A stretch of 64,000 nucleotides of DNA from Anarhynchus alexandrinus (GCA_008711295.1 VUYV01000004.1:4127129-4191128), one strand, 5' to 3'; counted from the stretch's first letter, positions 11,724 through 23,760 are shown. Numbers and translations are program-made. Notes: generated by a model not told the origin, from the sequence alone.

Positions 11724-14700
11724 AATAGAGCTTGCATCTGGCTGCAAAGGACTGCACAAAGATCTAGTGTACAAAGGACAAGGATCAGACTTCAGCTCAC
11801 GCTTCCTCATAGCCATTCACTTGCTCCTGATGGAACTCACCAGATTTATAAAGGCTTAAAGTGGACAAAGAAATTGAAATGCTTAATGCTAAGGAGAAAG
11901 CCCAGAACAGGGATCCTGCCATCCCTCCAAAGTTTACACTACATAGGCTTTGGTCAAACATGAACTGCAGGACTCAACACAGGATCTACTGTATGAAGTG
12001 CAATAGGCTGAGCCCTCTAGATTAGACAGATGATCTAATTGCTGCTAGAAGGAGGTGCAGCAAAACTGGCAGAGACTGTGACATACCTCATTTCAGAAGA
12101 ATAGGTTGGATTTTCTCACCAGACTTACAAAGGGGCAGATTGCTTCCTGAGAACATTATGTACCACAATTGCTAGGCCAAATGCAAGTATCATGCGTAAG
12201 CACTCCCAACACCCATCCGTAGGAACACCTTTTATTGACAGCTAAACAAAAAAGCACAATGTTCCATTTCCCTGGCACTAAGTTACTAGTTTTAACAGGA
12301 AATAAAGATACTTTTTCCAGACATCACTGGGCACTCCGGTCACGTCAGAACTACCCAATGATAGACTGCTACAATGTGTGTGATCTGAACAAAACACTTC
12401 AGTAGAATAAACTGCATCAAGAAGTGGGTGTTTTTCATTTAAGATTCTGAACTTCCAGGAAAAAAAAAGAGTCAGTGTGAGCTGAAGCACATGTCTCATA
12501 AATCTTTAAACCCTTCCTCAGAAGAACTTGCTTTCTCTCTGTGAATCTTGTATCACTAGAAAAAAATGGCCTTTTGTGCATTTACACACCACAATCAAAC
12601 TCATTTTCACAATTTGAGGAGAATGGAAAAGGTGAAAGATACAGCATAGTATCTCACTTGTCATAGTGAAAAAATAAGCTTAACACACACAATATTTTGT
12701 TTCCCATTCCAAAATGGGCCACAGCTATTCAATGGTATCTTTATTAGTCTGTGCACTTGAAATTGTTTAATTTCTGACTGTGTGGATGAATGAAACAAAA
12801 AGCTCAACAGTGAGAAAGGAATATTTCACATATGTACAGTGCTTTTTCCTGTGCCTTGCTGAGAAGGTTCACCAAAGCATCACTCTATCTAAACTTTATT
12901 CTTGTATCTACTACTGGTCACTGCCAGAGAAGGACATTGGACTAGGCAAACATTTAGATTAGTTCACGTTCATAAAACCCAAAGTAAAGTGGAAGTGGTG
13001 CATGCTTTTCTTCCTTCCTCTACACAAAGCACTAATAAAAGGTAAGTCCTCCATGCTTTGCTTATATTTACACATGGAAAGAGTGAAAGAAATTTAATTA
13101 AGTCAGCTGAAGTATAAAGAGCAAGAAAGACTATGCTGTCTTTCTTGTTACCACAGCTTTTTTCAGCAAGAGATCAAAATACCTCCTAACAAGAAAAGCA
13201 CTTCACATTAAGTACTGTGTCTGTTTTATTGCCTAAACCAAGGCTTTGTGTTGTGCATCTCTCTAATTTTTACACTATTAAACAAAAACATTTTAATGTC
13301 CTAACAGCGTTCTGGAAGAAGTTTCTAATGTAGCTCCCAACTAGTTCTGCAATCAAATCCCGTGACTAGGCCAATCAACAGATCTTTTTTTTAAAAAAAA
13401 AAAAATTCTATCATTAAATATGAGACTCCTTCCCATTGTCTCAAAGAAGCTTTCTTAGAGCTGCTTCAGATATGTTCCTGTATCAGCTGCTTCACATGTG
13501 ATGAGATAATCAACTCTTCTGTGAGATTTTCTTTATTTGCATTTTAATATGTTCATCAACCTGATTAGGGAATGGAGAACCAAATTCTCTAGAGGACAGT
13601 ATGCTCACTGCAAAGTACTGTATTCGACTGCTATAATCCAAGATGTTTTAAATGCTGTATTCTGAATCAGCCAATGAGTAAGCCTGTTTTCCCACAGGCT
13701 CCTTACATCCAGCTTCTGTATCAATCAAGCATTTATATTCTTCAGACGTTGTCACTAAACCAGCCAACCTTGTATTTTATAGTTCACACTTCATAGTTTA
13801 AACCTGATACTTAAGAGAATTTTGTGTTTCCAAATACCTAGGCTCTCAGGAAAAACAAGCTAAGTCTGGCAAGGTCTACTCAGACATTTATTACTCTTAA
13901 GTTTGCTGCATTTAGGGAATCAGCAGTGCACTGACAGAGCAGGTATGTGCTCCTTGCATAACAATTTTGGTTGCCAAACTAATTCCACAAGTAGCTGTAC
14001 TTGTGTCTGTTGGATTTAGGAGTTGATATACAGCCTGCGTGTTAAAATCAGCTACTTTCTAAAAACAATTTTTCCAGGTTGTCTAAATACATCTTTGCTA
14101 AAGCTAAGATGACAAAATGCAGAGCAGACAACAAATGGAGAAGTCCGCTTTGTTTTAGAAGATGCCTGGAGTCTCCACTCATCTAACAGAAGAGTCTCCA
14201 AGGTAGGAAAAAGATGTGACTGTAATGGCACTACAAAGCCTCAAGTTGGTTGAAAACCAAACAGTTGGTTTTATTTTTCTGAAAATGCCAGTGCAACAAA
14301 GCTCTATGGTCTCTACATCCCGATGCCTACTATTTCAGGAACCTCATAAAACTGAGTAGAACAGTAGCTTCAGAGTGCACAGCATATGTCTTAAAAAGTG
14401 TTGGTTGCACTATGGTTGCAAACCAGCAATATTTATCCTTCCCATGATATTCTACCAATTAAAATATCTCAAGAAGCTGAGTACTCACGATAAATCTCTA
14501 GGAAATAACACACTTCAATTGAAAAGTCACCTTTGGAGCACTTTGACCACCGTGAAGCAAGAATGATAATTTTCTGTGATCTGTACAAGCACAGAAACTG
14601 TATTGTCATTTTCTGAAAAATAATTTCCAACTCCAATTTAGGATATAACTTTTCAGAGGAGTTGATGAGCTGGAGAGTGGAAAAGGGAGAGATCACGCAA

Positions 14701-15224
14701 TTTAAAACCAGAGCAAACCTCTTTATTCCTTCTGTCACTTTTGTTCCTTACATTCCTGCCTTTAGGAGCATTTAATTAATATTATTTTTCAAAAAATTGC
14801 TCCAGCTTCAGAGTAACCAGCCAAATATGTCAGGGAAAAGCCAGACAGACCATTGTATTCCTCTTCAATGTTACACTCTTGAACAACTTGCTTCATAAAT
14901 TAACGATCTTGTCAATTAAGTTTAGAGCTTCAGTAAACCATCTATATTAAATATGACTTGGATATGAGGGAAGACTGTCAGATCAAATGAAGAAGATTAA
15001 TGTGGGATTCTCAGAGCAGACATATAATCTGCTGACTTTTGGGTGGAAAAACACGACAGGCTGTTCATTACCCTTTGTTTAGAGTTCCACCCAGGGCTCT
15101 GGATTTACAAGCATCTTTGGAGCTTGCAATTTTTGTTTATTTATTTTAGGAAAAGAAACATCCTTTTCTAATAATTTATGAACCTAAACACATTAATTTT
15201 CATGCCACAATCTAATGACTCCAA
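11724..15224. other. Non-coding DNA with weak splice-like signals only
   Basis: No gene or recognisable repeat family. A T8 A13 tract lies at 13385-13405. At 13030-13041 a 12-base segment sits between a pyrimidine-rich acceptor-like stretch (TTTTCTTCCTTCCTCTACAC then AAAG) and a consensus donor AAAAG/GTAAGT. The longest open frames are 88-89 codons and look random. Confidence 0.5.
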
Positions 15225-15231
15225 TTGCTAA

Positions 15232-15420
15232 AACTTTTTTTTTTTAATTGTCTTGTGTCCCATTGCATCGTAGCTCATCAAATTTCATGGTTCATAGTTG
15301 TTGATTTGTATTTGGTTTTTTGTTTTTTTGGGGGGGAGGGGGGGTGTTGCTTTTTGGTTGGTTGGTTGGTTATTTTGGCGTGGTTTTTTTGTTGTTTTTT
15401 TTTTTNTTTTTTTATTATTT
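15232..15420. repeat. T/G-rich low-complexity region with one undetermined base
   Basis: This contains a T run at 15232-15244, a G7-A-G7 block at 15330-15344, four GGTT units around 15356-15371, and a T-rich tract with a single N at 15406. The N shows assembly uncertainty here. The two overlapping 74-79 codon frames that cross it are artefacts of low complexity, rich in Phe, Trp and Gly. Confidence 0.9.
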
Positions 15421-16170
15421 TCAAACATGCACCACTTCCGCTTGAGCACCTATTTATACATTAACGTGACTACTATAGCCTGTCTCATTATCTATCAGGC
15501 AGCATTGAAAATAGACACTTAGCATTTTTCCTCCCTATCTATGCACCTGAAGCCCTGATTCTTCACCTGGTCCTGTACATGTTTAAGCACATACATGTAA
15601 AGAGGTTCACCAAAGTCCACCAGATAATAAGCATATTTGATCTAGCCTTATGGAAATGATAAGTGCTTAACAAAGGAAGGAAACTAATCCCCGGTACCTA
15701 AAGCTGATGTTTTCAAGTACATCCAAAGGACTGACGTGTGAAAATCCTCATTGTACTCTGTATATTCCAGTGTAATATCTTTCTGATTTGACTATATTTC
15801 CATGTGCAAATTAATTCTCAACCGAAATGTGTGTTAAGCTTTAAATAATCAAGAAGAACAGATTTGCAAAACTAATCTGATTTACATCACTCAAGACTTT
15901 TTACTACTACCTGTGGCAAAGTAAATTAGCCTGTTCCTCAGCAGGAACTTCCTCAATGAGAAGCAGCAAATTCCTCACTGATGGAAGGCTTTAATGTGTC
16001 TCTCGAGAGCTTAGAGTTAGCTGCCCGACTTTATTTTGGTTTACATGGCATTTTAGCTACTTTCCACTGAGGATTTTATTGTGTGCTTGCTTATTTTAAA
16101 ATCTCTTGCAAAACAGACCTGAGGTAGGACCTGCCATATCAGTACAAGGAAGATCACCAAGTGAGCGAGA
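15421..16170. other. Non-coding DNA, one doubtful palindromic-repeat match
   Basis: No gene seen. Around 15550-15620 the text CCCTGATTC...TTTAAGCACATACATGT faintly recalls the ancient palindromic repeats found elsewhere in the window, but it is too diverged for a separate call. Confidence 0.45.
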
Positions 16171-16174
16171 CCTG

Positions 16175-16200
16175 AAGGTACTTTTCTAGGTAAGTTTGCA
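16175..16200 (+). other. Candidate recursive (zero-length exon) splice site
   Basis: The sequence GGTACTTTTCTAG/GTAAGTTTGC places a good acceptor directly against a full consensus donor, with the junction between 16189 and 16190. This back-to-back layout defines recursive splice sites in very long vertebrate introns. The pyrimidine tract is short and a match of this quality can arise by chance in 64 kb. Support rests on sequence alone. Confidence 0.25.
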
Positions 16201-19200
16201 GGGAATTTGATAATCAGTCTTGGCAAAAAGAATCCTGCTTTTTAATACAATGTACAACACCCCTAATTTCACCTTCCTATTTGTGTTTTACTTAATTACT
16301 ACTCATGACACATGGGTGGTGTTAACATAGGACAATAGACCCTTAACACACATAATCAAGGGGGGGTGTTTTTGACAAAAGGTTTGGACAATTTCTACAA
16401 TAATCATGTAAATTCTAACAGATGTCTGCCTGTTTTACAGGCACAGGAAGAATTTGGATACAGTTTCAAACTACAAGCTCAAGGCATTTTTTAAGCAGAT
16501 CACTCTTTGTTTTCCTGATTAATTAATAAGATCTGTTGTCACTCCTAGAGTGCAGTCATCATGCCATCTCACCCACAGATGCTCTGAAAGAAACCAGCAG
16601 AAATTACTCCAACCTACCACTCAACTAGCTCTGCACCACCTTGTGCTTTCTATGTAGTTGAAGCCTGTACTGCTCACTGCACGTAGTCCTTCAGGCACTT
16701 CTACCAAATTGTTTCCTGTTCAATACTTTCTAAGATGCTATAAATCTTTCCCATTTACCCTGATGATAAAAGACCTCTAGGGAAATTTTCTAGTGTTTAT
16801 TTAAAGCATTGATTGAAGTTTCTGAATTATTTCCAATTTTTACAAATATTTAACCTTATAAAAATGATAATTCATTAAAATACTCTCTTTATTTCCATAT
16901 GTAAGTCTACGGCTCTATTGATAATTTAAGAGAACCACAAAATTTTTTTCTCCTCAAGAAGAGCAATGAGAGCTACAGGGACAAGGTGCCCTTTAACTCC
17001 ATGCTGCACATTCACAGCTAGATGAACTGGATTTTTGTTGACTGTGAGCATTAATCGTGTAGTGATTTAATTTAGTGGAAGACCACAGGGCACCTTCCTG
17101 CACATAATATAGTAGCAATTTTACTTGGCTGCCCCTTGCCAAAGAAACATATGGAAAAGTGATTAAAAAATGCCAGAAAGATAATCTTTTCTGGCTGATA
17201 AAAAATGTGAATTACAAATGCAAAATAATATTGCATTAATATTTTGCTAAAAGTAAATAGGAAAAAAAGGCTGAGGAGGAAAAGTTGGGCACTGAGGTTG
17301 TGATTTGCTGAAGTTGGAATCTAGTCACAACGTCAAGGAGCAAGTGATGCTTGGAATAAGAGAAGTTATCTGGGCCTTTGAATTCACACACTGAAGTGTT
17401 CAGGATAAGACTTCATCTCAAATGTAGTATTTCCAGAAAAGTACCATACACATTAATGGTCAATGTTATCCTGGAGGGATGGTACTACTGGATCACTGTC
17501 ATCTTTTTTCTTAAAAGTTTTCTCATTATTCTTCTGGCTTTTTTGTTGGTATTTCTCAGAATCGCACTACCAGCTGTTATTTCTTCAGGCTGTGCAGAGG
17601 ATTTGCACGTATTCACTGCCAAATAGCTGGGAAGCTACTGCAGAAATACTATTCTATAATGTATTTGTAGATAAGTCATTCTTAGAAAAGATACCCTCAG
17701 TTATGACTTTCATTCTTTTCTTAATAGGTACACTCTTATTACAAATGATAGCTCTCACTATATGTAACACCTAGCTAGTGCACCGTCATTACAAATGAAG
17801 GTTAATGATTCTTCTAACCTTTGACTTTTTTGTGTGGTATCATCCTATTTAAGATCATAAGAACAGTAATAATGGAGCATGAATAAGAGGCACAGCTACA
17901 TCCACCATTTTAAGAGAGGCTTCTTTTCCCCCTTGTCTCCGAAAGGAATGAACTAAATCTCATATCACACCTTAAGACAGCGCAGTATTGCTCAGCCTGT
18001 TCCCTGCCACAATGGAAGAAACAATGTCAGATAACAAAACCTTAAGGATGACTGATTTGCCTTATATCCTCACTGTAGTAAACACCAGGGCTGAAGACAG
18101 CTGTAAATCATGCCGGTATGTCAGGTCAAAGGCTGAAGTGCCCAAGATGCCACAGATACAAGACAAATGAGGAGCGTCACTGCCCAACCGAGGGGGACTC
18201 ACCCTTAGCACTCAAATTTGGTCACTGCTTATGATTTTTAAAACTTCTAAGCCACTGATAAAGCTAACCCTAAATAACAGTTCCCAAAGCTCAATCCAAA
18301 TAGCAACCAAAAAGACAGATATTGTGAAAAGAAAATATGACAGACATTACCTTTACTCATGCTATAAACATTAACTGTCACAATACAGGAAATTACTCAC
18401 AGTCATGTAAAATAGCATCACTAGGGATAAATGAAATGGCAATTCCATTTAACCAACTTTTACATCTTTTGTAAGCATTACAATTTCAGAATCAGTCAAG
18501 ACTACATAAATCTATCAGAATATTTTCAATATATTTTTGATCCATGCTTTTAAAGTTTCCTGTTACTTTCACGTTCAAAAGGGACCATCGCAGTTTCACA
18601 GACAATGTGATAGATCTTAAAATACTTCAGCTTCATATCTCTTTATGCTCACAAGCTGTAATTCTAATTCAAAACTTTTTCTTCAGTCTGTGTAGCACAT
18701 TAGATACCCAAAACCTCTTAGGGTTTAGTTTTAGTTTGGGATTAGCAAACATTTTCCAGCACCGACTGCCTCCCCAAAAACCACAAGTCCCTCTCCCTTC
18801 CTCCCACTGCCCAGGCACAGACACACCTCCTCATTTCTGTGGCAGGGAAACGTGGTGACACAAACCAAAACACACTTGGGGTACGCTCCACTAGTCAGCC
18901 CCGATCTGCATGACTACCATACTAACTGAAGATAATGCATAAAGTACAGTTATGAGTTCAGTATAGACATAAAGAAAAAGAATGTCATGTTCCTTGATTA
19001 GCCCGTGACAATCCATTTTACTTATTGGGTTGAGTCTCACCACACATTACAGCAAAATTGAGAGTCACATAGGAAATAGTCGAAAACATACTATTAAAAT
19101 TATTAAAATAACGGAAGTAGATAATGTGCCCTGGCCTTGATCCTTCCAACCATTTTAGTACTCACTTAATTGAAGCTTTTGAGACCAAGAAATTAAAATT

Positions 19201-20339
19201 AATATTGAAAAAATGGCCAGAGAAACCAGGATTTCAGACAATAAAATATCATAGTGAATAATGCATGAGAATATTTGCTGCATTTAATGTTTTAGTGTAA
19301 TACTAGATCTGACTTTACAATCTCACTTCTCTGACTGACTAATTTAACTCCTGAAGTCTGACTGATCACTACTAAATCTCTTGGCGCTAGTTAAGGATAT
19401 CTCTACTAAGTAGAACATTTGCTAACATTGTCCCCAATAAGCAACGGCCATTACTGTTCACTCACATTAAGCTAGAGCCACTCCCTGGCAGATGTCCTAG
19501 TAAAACAGACATCCCAATTCATTACATTTCCCATTAAAGGAATAAATAATGTATTCGCTATAGAAGTTAGATCAAAATATTGGAAGATTCATAGAAGTCC
19601 TCCCACCTCATTTGGGGAAGAGGAAATAGACATTATCATAAGCACTTTACAATATATTGCAAGACTTTTGCTAGCAGAACATCAGTGTCACAGCTGAATT
19701 ATGATATTCCAGAAATGCCAGTCTTCATAACTGCAAAAATAACCATGATTTCAATAAACTGGAAGGACACATCAAGGTCTATGAAACAACAGGATCAAAT
19801 GAATATGGTATTAGCCTTCCATTCCTTCCCCACACCTTCTCTGTCATTAGCTCTCTGTATTTCACGTAGATCAGTTGAAGCGAGGGCGAGCAACTTTATC
19901 AGTATTTCAGTGGTCTCGAATTCAACTTTAAAGACAGATCTCTAACACATCAGATCTCTATATCAATCAAATAACTGGGTGGCAACAGTCATGATGGTTT
20001 AAGCAGCAACCACACGCAGTTTTTAACCACATTAGTAGACACTTAAGGCAGATTCATCAGATGCAACCCTGCAGCTGAAACTGCTGCGGGGGACCACAGC
20101 AGTGGTCTAACCTTGCAAGGTGCAATGCTCCAGATGGCTTGGGAGTGAACGGGACAGGAGAAAAAGCACCTGGCAGCAGGAGACCTGGAATGCCTCGGCA
20201 CAGCAGGTCTGTTGGTCAATGCCACAGGAAAACAATGGGCTTGGACTGTGCTCCACTGAACGAAATTTAGAAAGCTTGTTTTCTGCAACAAGTGTCATTG
20301 TATTGGGCACTTGGAAGCAATAATCAGGTTATAAAAATT
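16201..20339. other. Non-coding DNA, no gene seen
   Basis: G7 lies at 16360-16366. Open frames reach 103-104 codons (17463-17774 and 18544-18858) but have random-looking composition and overlapping rivals. The frames around 20043-20323 lie in a slightly more GC-rich patch on both strands and so are not informative. Confidence 0.55.
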
Positions 20340-20635
20340 TACAAGAGACCATGAATTTTTTGCCTGATCTTTCCATTAGGACTAATTGTAAGCTGTGTAA
20401 CAAAGTCATAAAGCAGCCCCAGAGAGAAAATCTTCTCTATAATTAATTGTGCTGTTTGACTAATAAAATAATGTATATTTCCATTAACAAAGCTGAATGC
20501 AAACAGAATTGATTTTCAGCTTTATTTGATGTAAACACCCCTTATTATCTTAATTAATCCTTCTCCAGGCTTTGTTTTCTGGAACACATTTATCTCAAAT
20601 AAAGCAACACATAAGCAGTATTTTTATCTTTACAG
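20340..20635. promoter_or_regulatory. Candidate conserved non-coding element (AT-rich, TAATTA motifs)
   Basis: An AT-rich block without repeats, carrying homeodomain-type cores (TAATTA at about 20441 and TTAATTAAT at about 20551), an AATAAAGC motif and runs of purine/pyrimidine patches typical of deeply conserved developmental enhancers. It ends in a strong acceptor-like stretch TTTTTATCTTTACAG at 20621-20635. Conservation is inferred from texture only; no alignment was possible. Confidence 0.25.
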
Positions 20636-20706
20636 CCTCAGATATGATGTGGGAGTTAAGACCTGATCCAAGAACGTATTCACATTACTAATGCTAAAAT
20701 CACCTT
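20636..20706 (+). other. Exon-like segment with good splice signals, non-coding
   Basis: The acceptor-like GTATTTTTATCTTTACAG is followed after 71 bases by ACCTT/GTAAGTAGG. All three frames contain stops, so any exon here would be untranslated or part of a long non-coding RNA. Isolated acceptor-donor pairs of this spacing do occur by chance. Confidence 0.2.
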
Positions 20707-20994
20707 GTAAGTAGGTCCCTGTTAGCTGAAGCAGTTGTATCAGCCCTGGGGTTTACTAACAAACAGCATCAGTATGTGGCAAAAGGTCTTAATGCTCTGA
20801 TCCATAACTAACATGAGGTAAGCGCTTGCTACCAGCAGGGCAGCCCCAGGCAAGCTGCACCTCAGGTGAATAGGGAATTTATCATTCCCTTCTTATCTTG
20901 AAAAGACCCACACAATTATTTTTAACAGCCCTTTCAGAATCTGCCTCAGTACCTGCTAAAAGGGTTTCCAAAATGACCTCTTGTTTCTTCACCT

Positions 20995-21425
20995 CTGCGG
21001 CGGGTGCCCGTGCGGGGCGCTGGCGGCGGGGCTGAGGAGAGGCCGTGAGGAGAGGCCGTGAGGAGAGGCCGGGGCGGCCCCGCCCGCACACAGCCGGTTC
21101 CAGATGGTTCCAGGCGGTTCCAGCGCAGGACACAGCCCAGCCCCGCAGCCAGGCTGGTGGGGCCTCGGGGAAAACACAGCCAAGGAAGGGCAAAACCCGC
21201 ACGGAGTGAGGAAAAAAGTGTGAGAAACAGCCCTGCGAGCACCCGGGTGAGAGCAGGGGGAGTGGGAGAAGGCGCTGAGAGTCCCCGGCGGCCATGATGG
21301 AGAGACCCCAGGGGAGCGGGTATCCACGCTGCGGTCTGTGGAGGACCCCGCGCCAGAGCAGGTGGATATTTCCTGAAGGAACTGATACCCATGGAGAGCC
21401 CACACTGGGGCAGGTTTACCCACCA
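20995..21425 (+). mobile_element. CR1 LINE 5'-UTR-like GC-rich fragment
   Basis: This is the most GC- and CpG-rich stretch of the window. From about 21270 it reads GGCGCTGAGAGTCCCCGGCG, then GAGAGACCCC, GGGTATCCACGCTG, GTGGAGGACCCCGCGCC and AGAGCAGGTGGATATTTCCT, then a second 'GGAGAGCCCACACTGGGGCAGG' type unit. This repeated 'gtggagg-acccacgc-ggagcagg-cctgaaggaactg' pattern is what I recall from the avian CR1 5' untranslated region, which gives the plus orientation. The upstream half carries a 13-base unit (GAGGAGAGGCCGT) repeated three times at 21034-21072 and a GGTTCCAG motif three times at 21096-21123. No reverse transcriptase frame follows, so only a 5' piece is present. The 149-173 codon minus-strand frames across it reflect low stop density in GC-rich DNA. 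Confidence 0.55.
21034..21072. repeat. 13-base tandem repeat, three copies
   Basis: GAGGAGAGGCCGT occurs at 21034, 21047 and 21060, with the last base changed to G in copy three. It lies inside the GC-rich CR1-like block and may be part of that element's 5' repeat structure. Confidence 0.9.
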
Positions 21426-23113
21426 CAAACTCCCACACTATTTTGCCAACTTGCCTCTCATTCCTGCCATTCTCTTTCCCTCCCCTCCGACTGTACCAGC
21501 ACGGAAAGGACCATGCAGAATAGGGCCACCTAAGTCAACATCCTGTTTCAAATCATCTTGTTTCAAACACCTCAGAAGAGCATGACCATCCCAAAATTTA
21601 TAATTAGGCTGCAATACATCCCTTTGGTGGTACAGTTAGTTTCAGCCTAAAGAAACAAGTGCTTTTTTTATTCTTCTATTTGACGATCCAAAACAGATGT
21701 TTTTAATTAACAATATAAACGGGCAATACTGTTCCAAATCCAATCTGATCATTGTCTCAGTCCTTTTCCCCTCAATTTAGTAAAGTGCATATGCATAAAA
21801 ATACTTAAATGTACATTTACGTGCAGAAGATAACATTCAAAATCAGCAGGACTGAAGCCTACACTTAAGTGTTTTCCTGAATCAAGTTTTGAATCAAATA
21901 CTACATTGTTTAATCAAAAAACTTCATTTGCATTCCCACCTTTCACTGAATGTACAGTTCATTGTCTAATTATATTTTCTAATCATGACAGGAGATGCAA
22001 AATCTCACTCACTACTTCTATTCCATTATAACATCTTCATTTGTAGAACTCTGTATCTCTGAGAAATTTACAAGAGCAATATTTTTAAGTCTTTCATAAC
22101 TTTGCTGCTTCTCTCTGGCTTTCCGCTTTTTTGCTCAGTCCTGATTCGGGTAACAAATTCAAGGGGAAAACATGCTGTTTTCAGTATTATTCTAATTTCC
22201 TCTCCTAATCTCAGCCAATGAAAAATCTCCACCAAAAAAAAATAATCAACCCCTATGTTTTAATAATAACAAAATGACGCTTCTCTAGAAACTGCACTCT
22301 GTAGAGATTTAATGTTACAGAACCCAGAAAGAAAAGATAAGGCTATGCCTTCAAACAACAACCAGTTTTTATTTTCTTTGACAGAAAATTTTCAGGTACT
22401 GGTACCAGCAGGAGACATCCTTACACAAGCACTTCTTACCTTCCCGGAACTTTCAGAAATGGACATAAAAGCAGAACTTTATACACTATCTCTTTTGCGA
22501 TATTTGAACATAACAGCAAGGCATCCTTCACTCATATTGTCCTGAGGGCTTCTACTCTGCTATGACCTAACCAGTACAAATTTCTCCCACTAATCTAACC
22601 AGGATTTATTCAAAGAAAATTCAGTAGAATAGGAACCAGCAGGGAGAAAAATCAAAAGTGCTGCTGGGATTTTAGACTGGGGAGAGCTCAGCAGCAGCAG
22701 AAGATATTAAAAGTAAAGGAAATAATAAAGAAAATACCTAATGGTATCTGAAAACTAGAACCCATTTTTAAAAAATCGTAGTTAATTGTAATTAGTAGAT
22801 GATCTATATAATTGATGGCAATTATACAAATAATTAAACTAAAACATCGGTATTTTTGCAACAAATCCTATGTAGTACAGAAAGACAAATTACAAAATAG
22901 CCACACTGAGTTATTGGATGAAATATGAGACTTGAGGATTTGTTCACTCATTAGAAGTGGTTTATTCTACAAGTACTTTCTTAGATGTAAAAATCTTTAC
23001 AGTTCACATAAATCTTCATTGAGAAATAACTGAAATGCTTGGGATGTGCGAATATCCTTTGTGTTTTCTGAATATACATTTTTCATTTTATAATTTTTCC
23101 AAATTCCTTTCAG
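21426..23113. other. Non-coding DNA, no gene seen
   Basis: No convincing frame; the longest is 77 codons at 22312-22545. On the minus strand a consensus donor (GGGAAG/GTAAGAAG) occurs at about 22440, but I saw no acceptor with a pyrimidine tract at exon distance. Confidence 0.5.
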
Positions 23114-23195
23114 ACCCATCATGGAAGCGAAACAGTGTACTGGAAAGTACATTAACAGAGTGTGGATGAGGAACGTATTAGCCATACTAGAAAAG
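23114..23195 (+). other. Exon-like segment, 82 bases, strong acceptor and donor
   Basis: A long pyrimidine-rich stretch ending TTCCAAATTCCTTTCAG precedes 23114, and AGAAAAG/GTAAGTTTG follows 23195; both are near-consensus. One frame stays open throughout: after a single leftover base it reads PIMEAKQCTGKY through INRVWMRNVLAILEK. The other two frames are closed. I do not recognise the peptide. It would enter after one base of a codon and leave at a codon boundary. It could be a coding exon of an unidentified gene, a cryptic exon in a long intron, or a non-coding RNA exon. Upstream and downstream partners were not identified. Confidence 0.3.
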
Positions 23196-23673
23196 GTAAG
23201 TTTGGGACTACTAAATTAAACTCAACAAGTCTGCATATGGAGCACCATAGTGCTTTAGTAATAATCAGACTCAATGTGTTCTTTACCTTAAACAGTATTT
23301 AAAGATATTTCAAACTACTAATTTAGAATGGATTTTGCTTCCAGTAACTTGCCTTAAAATCAGCCAGTGCTTGCTCAGCAGTATAATGATGTTCTCCTTT
23401 TAGAAACTGCACAGAGCAACAATTCCATCATTAAACAGAATCATAAAGAAATTGCCTCAATTTTCTCCACACAACCTTTCTTTGATTGTTATTGTACAGG
23501 TTCGATCATAATTTAAAGATGTAGTTTTAACAAATAAGTTTTCTTGTGTTGTGTTAATCATGTTGTTCTTTCAAGATTTTAAAGCTACTCTGAAAAAGCT
23601 GCATGCAATCTGCTGATAGCAGAGAATCCTTTCACAGGAAGTTCTCTCCACCAAGGATGACTTCATACTGCTC

Positions 23674-23760
23674 TAAGGCCAGAAGGCCCTTTACATTACT
23701 TATTTTTATTTTGAATATATTCCACCTGGTTATGCCCAGAGGTGACCCTAAGGATTTCAC
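23674..23760 (-). repeat. Possible old CR1/L3-type LINE 3' relic
   Basis: TAAGGCCAGAAGGCCCTTTA resembles the 'taaggccagaagggacca' phrase found, in reversed orientation, at the 3' end of old CR1-like LINEs of turtles and birds. Similarity fades after about 40 bases, with only scattered agreement beyond. Confidence 0.35.

Noticed and set aside
15225..15522. 74-79 codon plus frames
   Set aside because: They translate T- and G-homopolymer DNA and cross the undetermined base at 15406.
15541..15620. A sixth palindromic repeat relic
   Set aside because: Only CCCTGATTC and TTTAAGCACAT recall the family; there is no central palindrome or return arm.
20882..21438. Overlapping 149-173 codon minus-strand frames
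   Set aside because: They lie in GC-rich, CpG-dense CR1-like DNA where stop codons are rare. All three minus frames are open at once and composition is Pro/Arg/Ala/Gly-rich.
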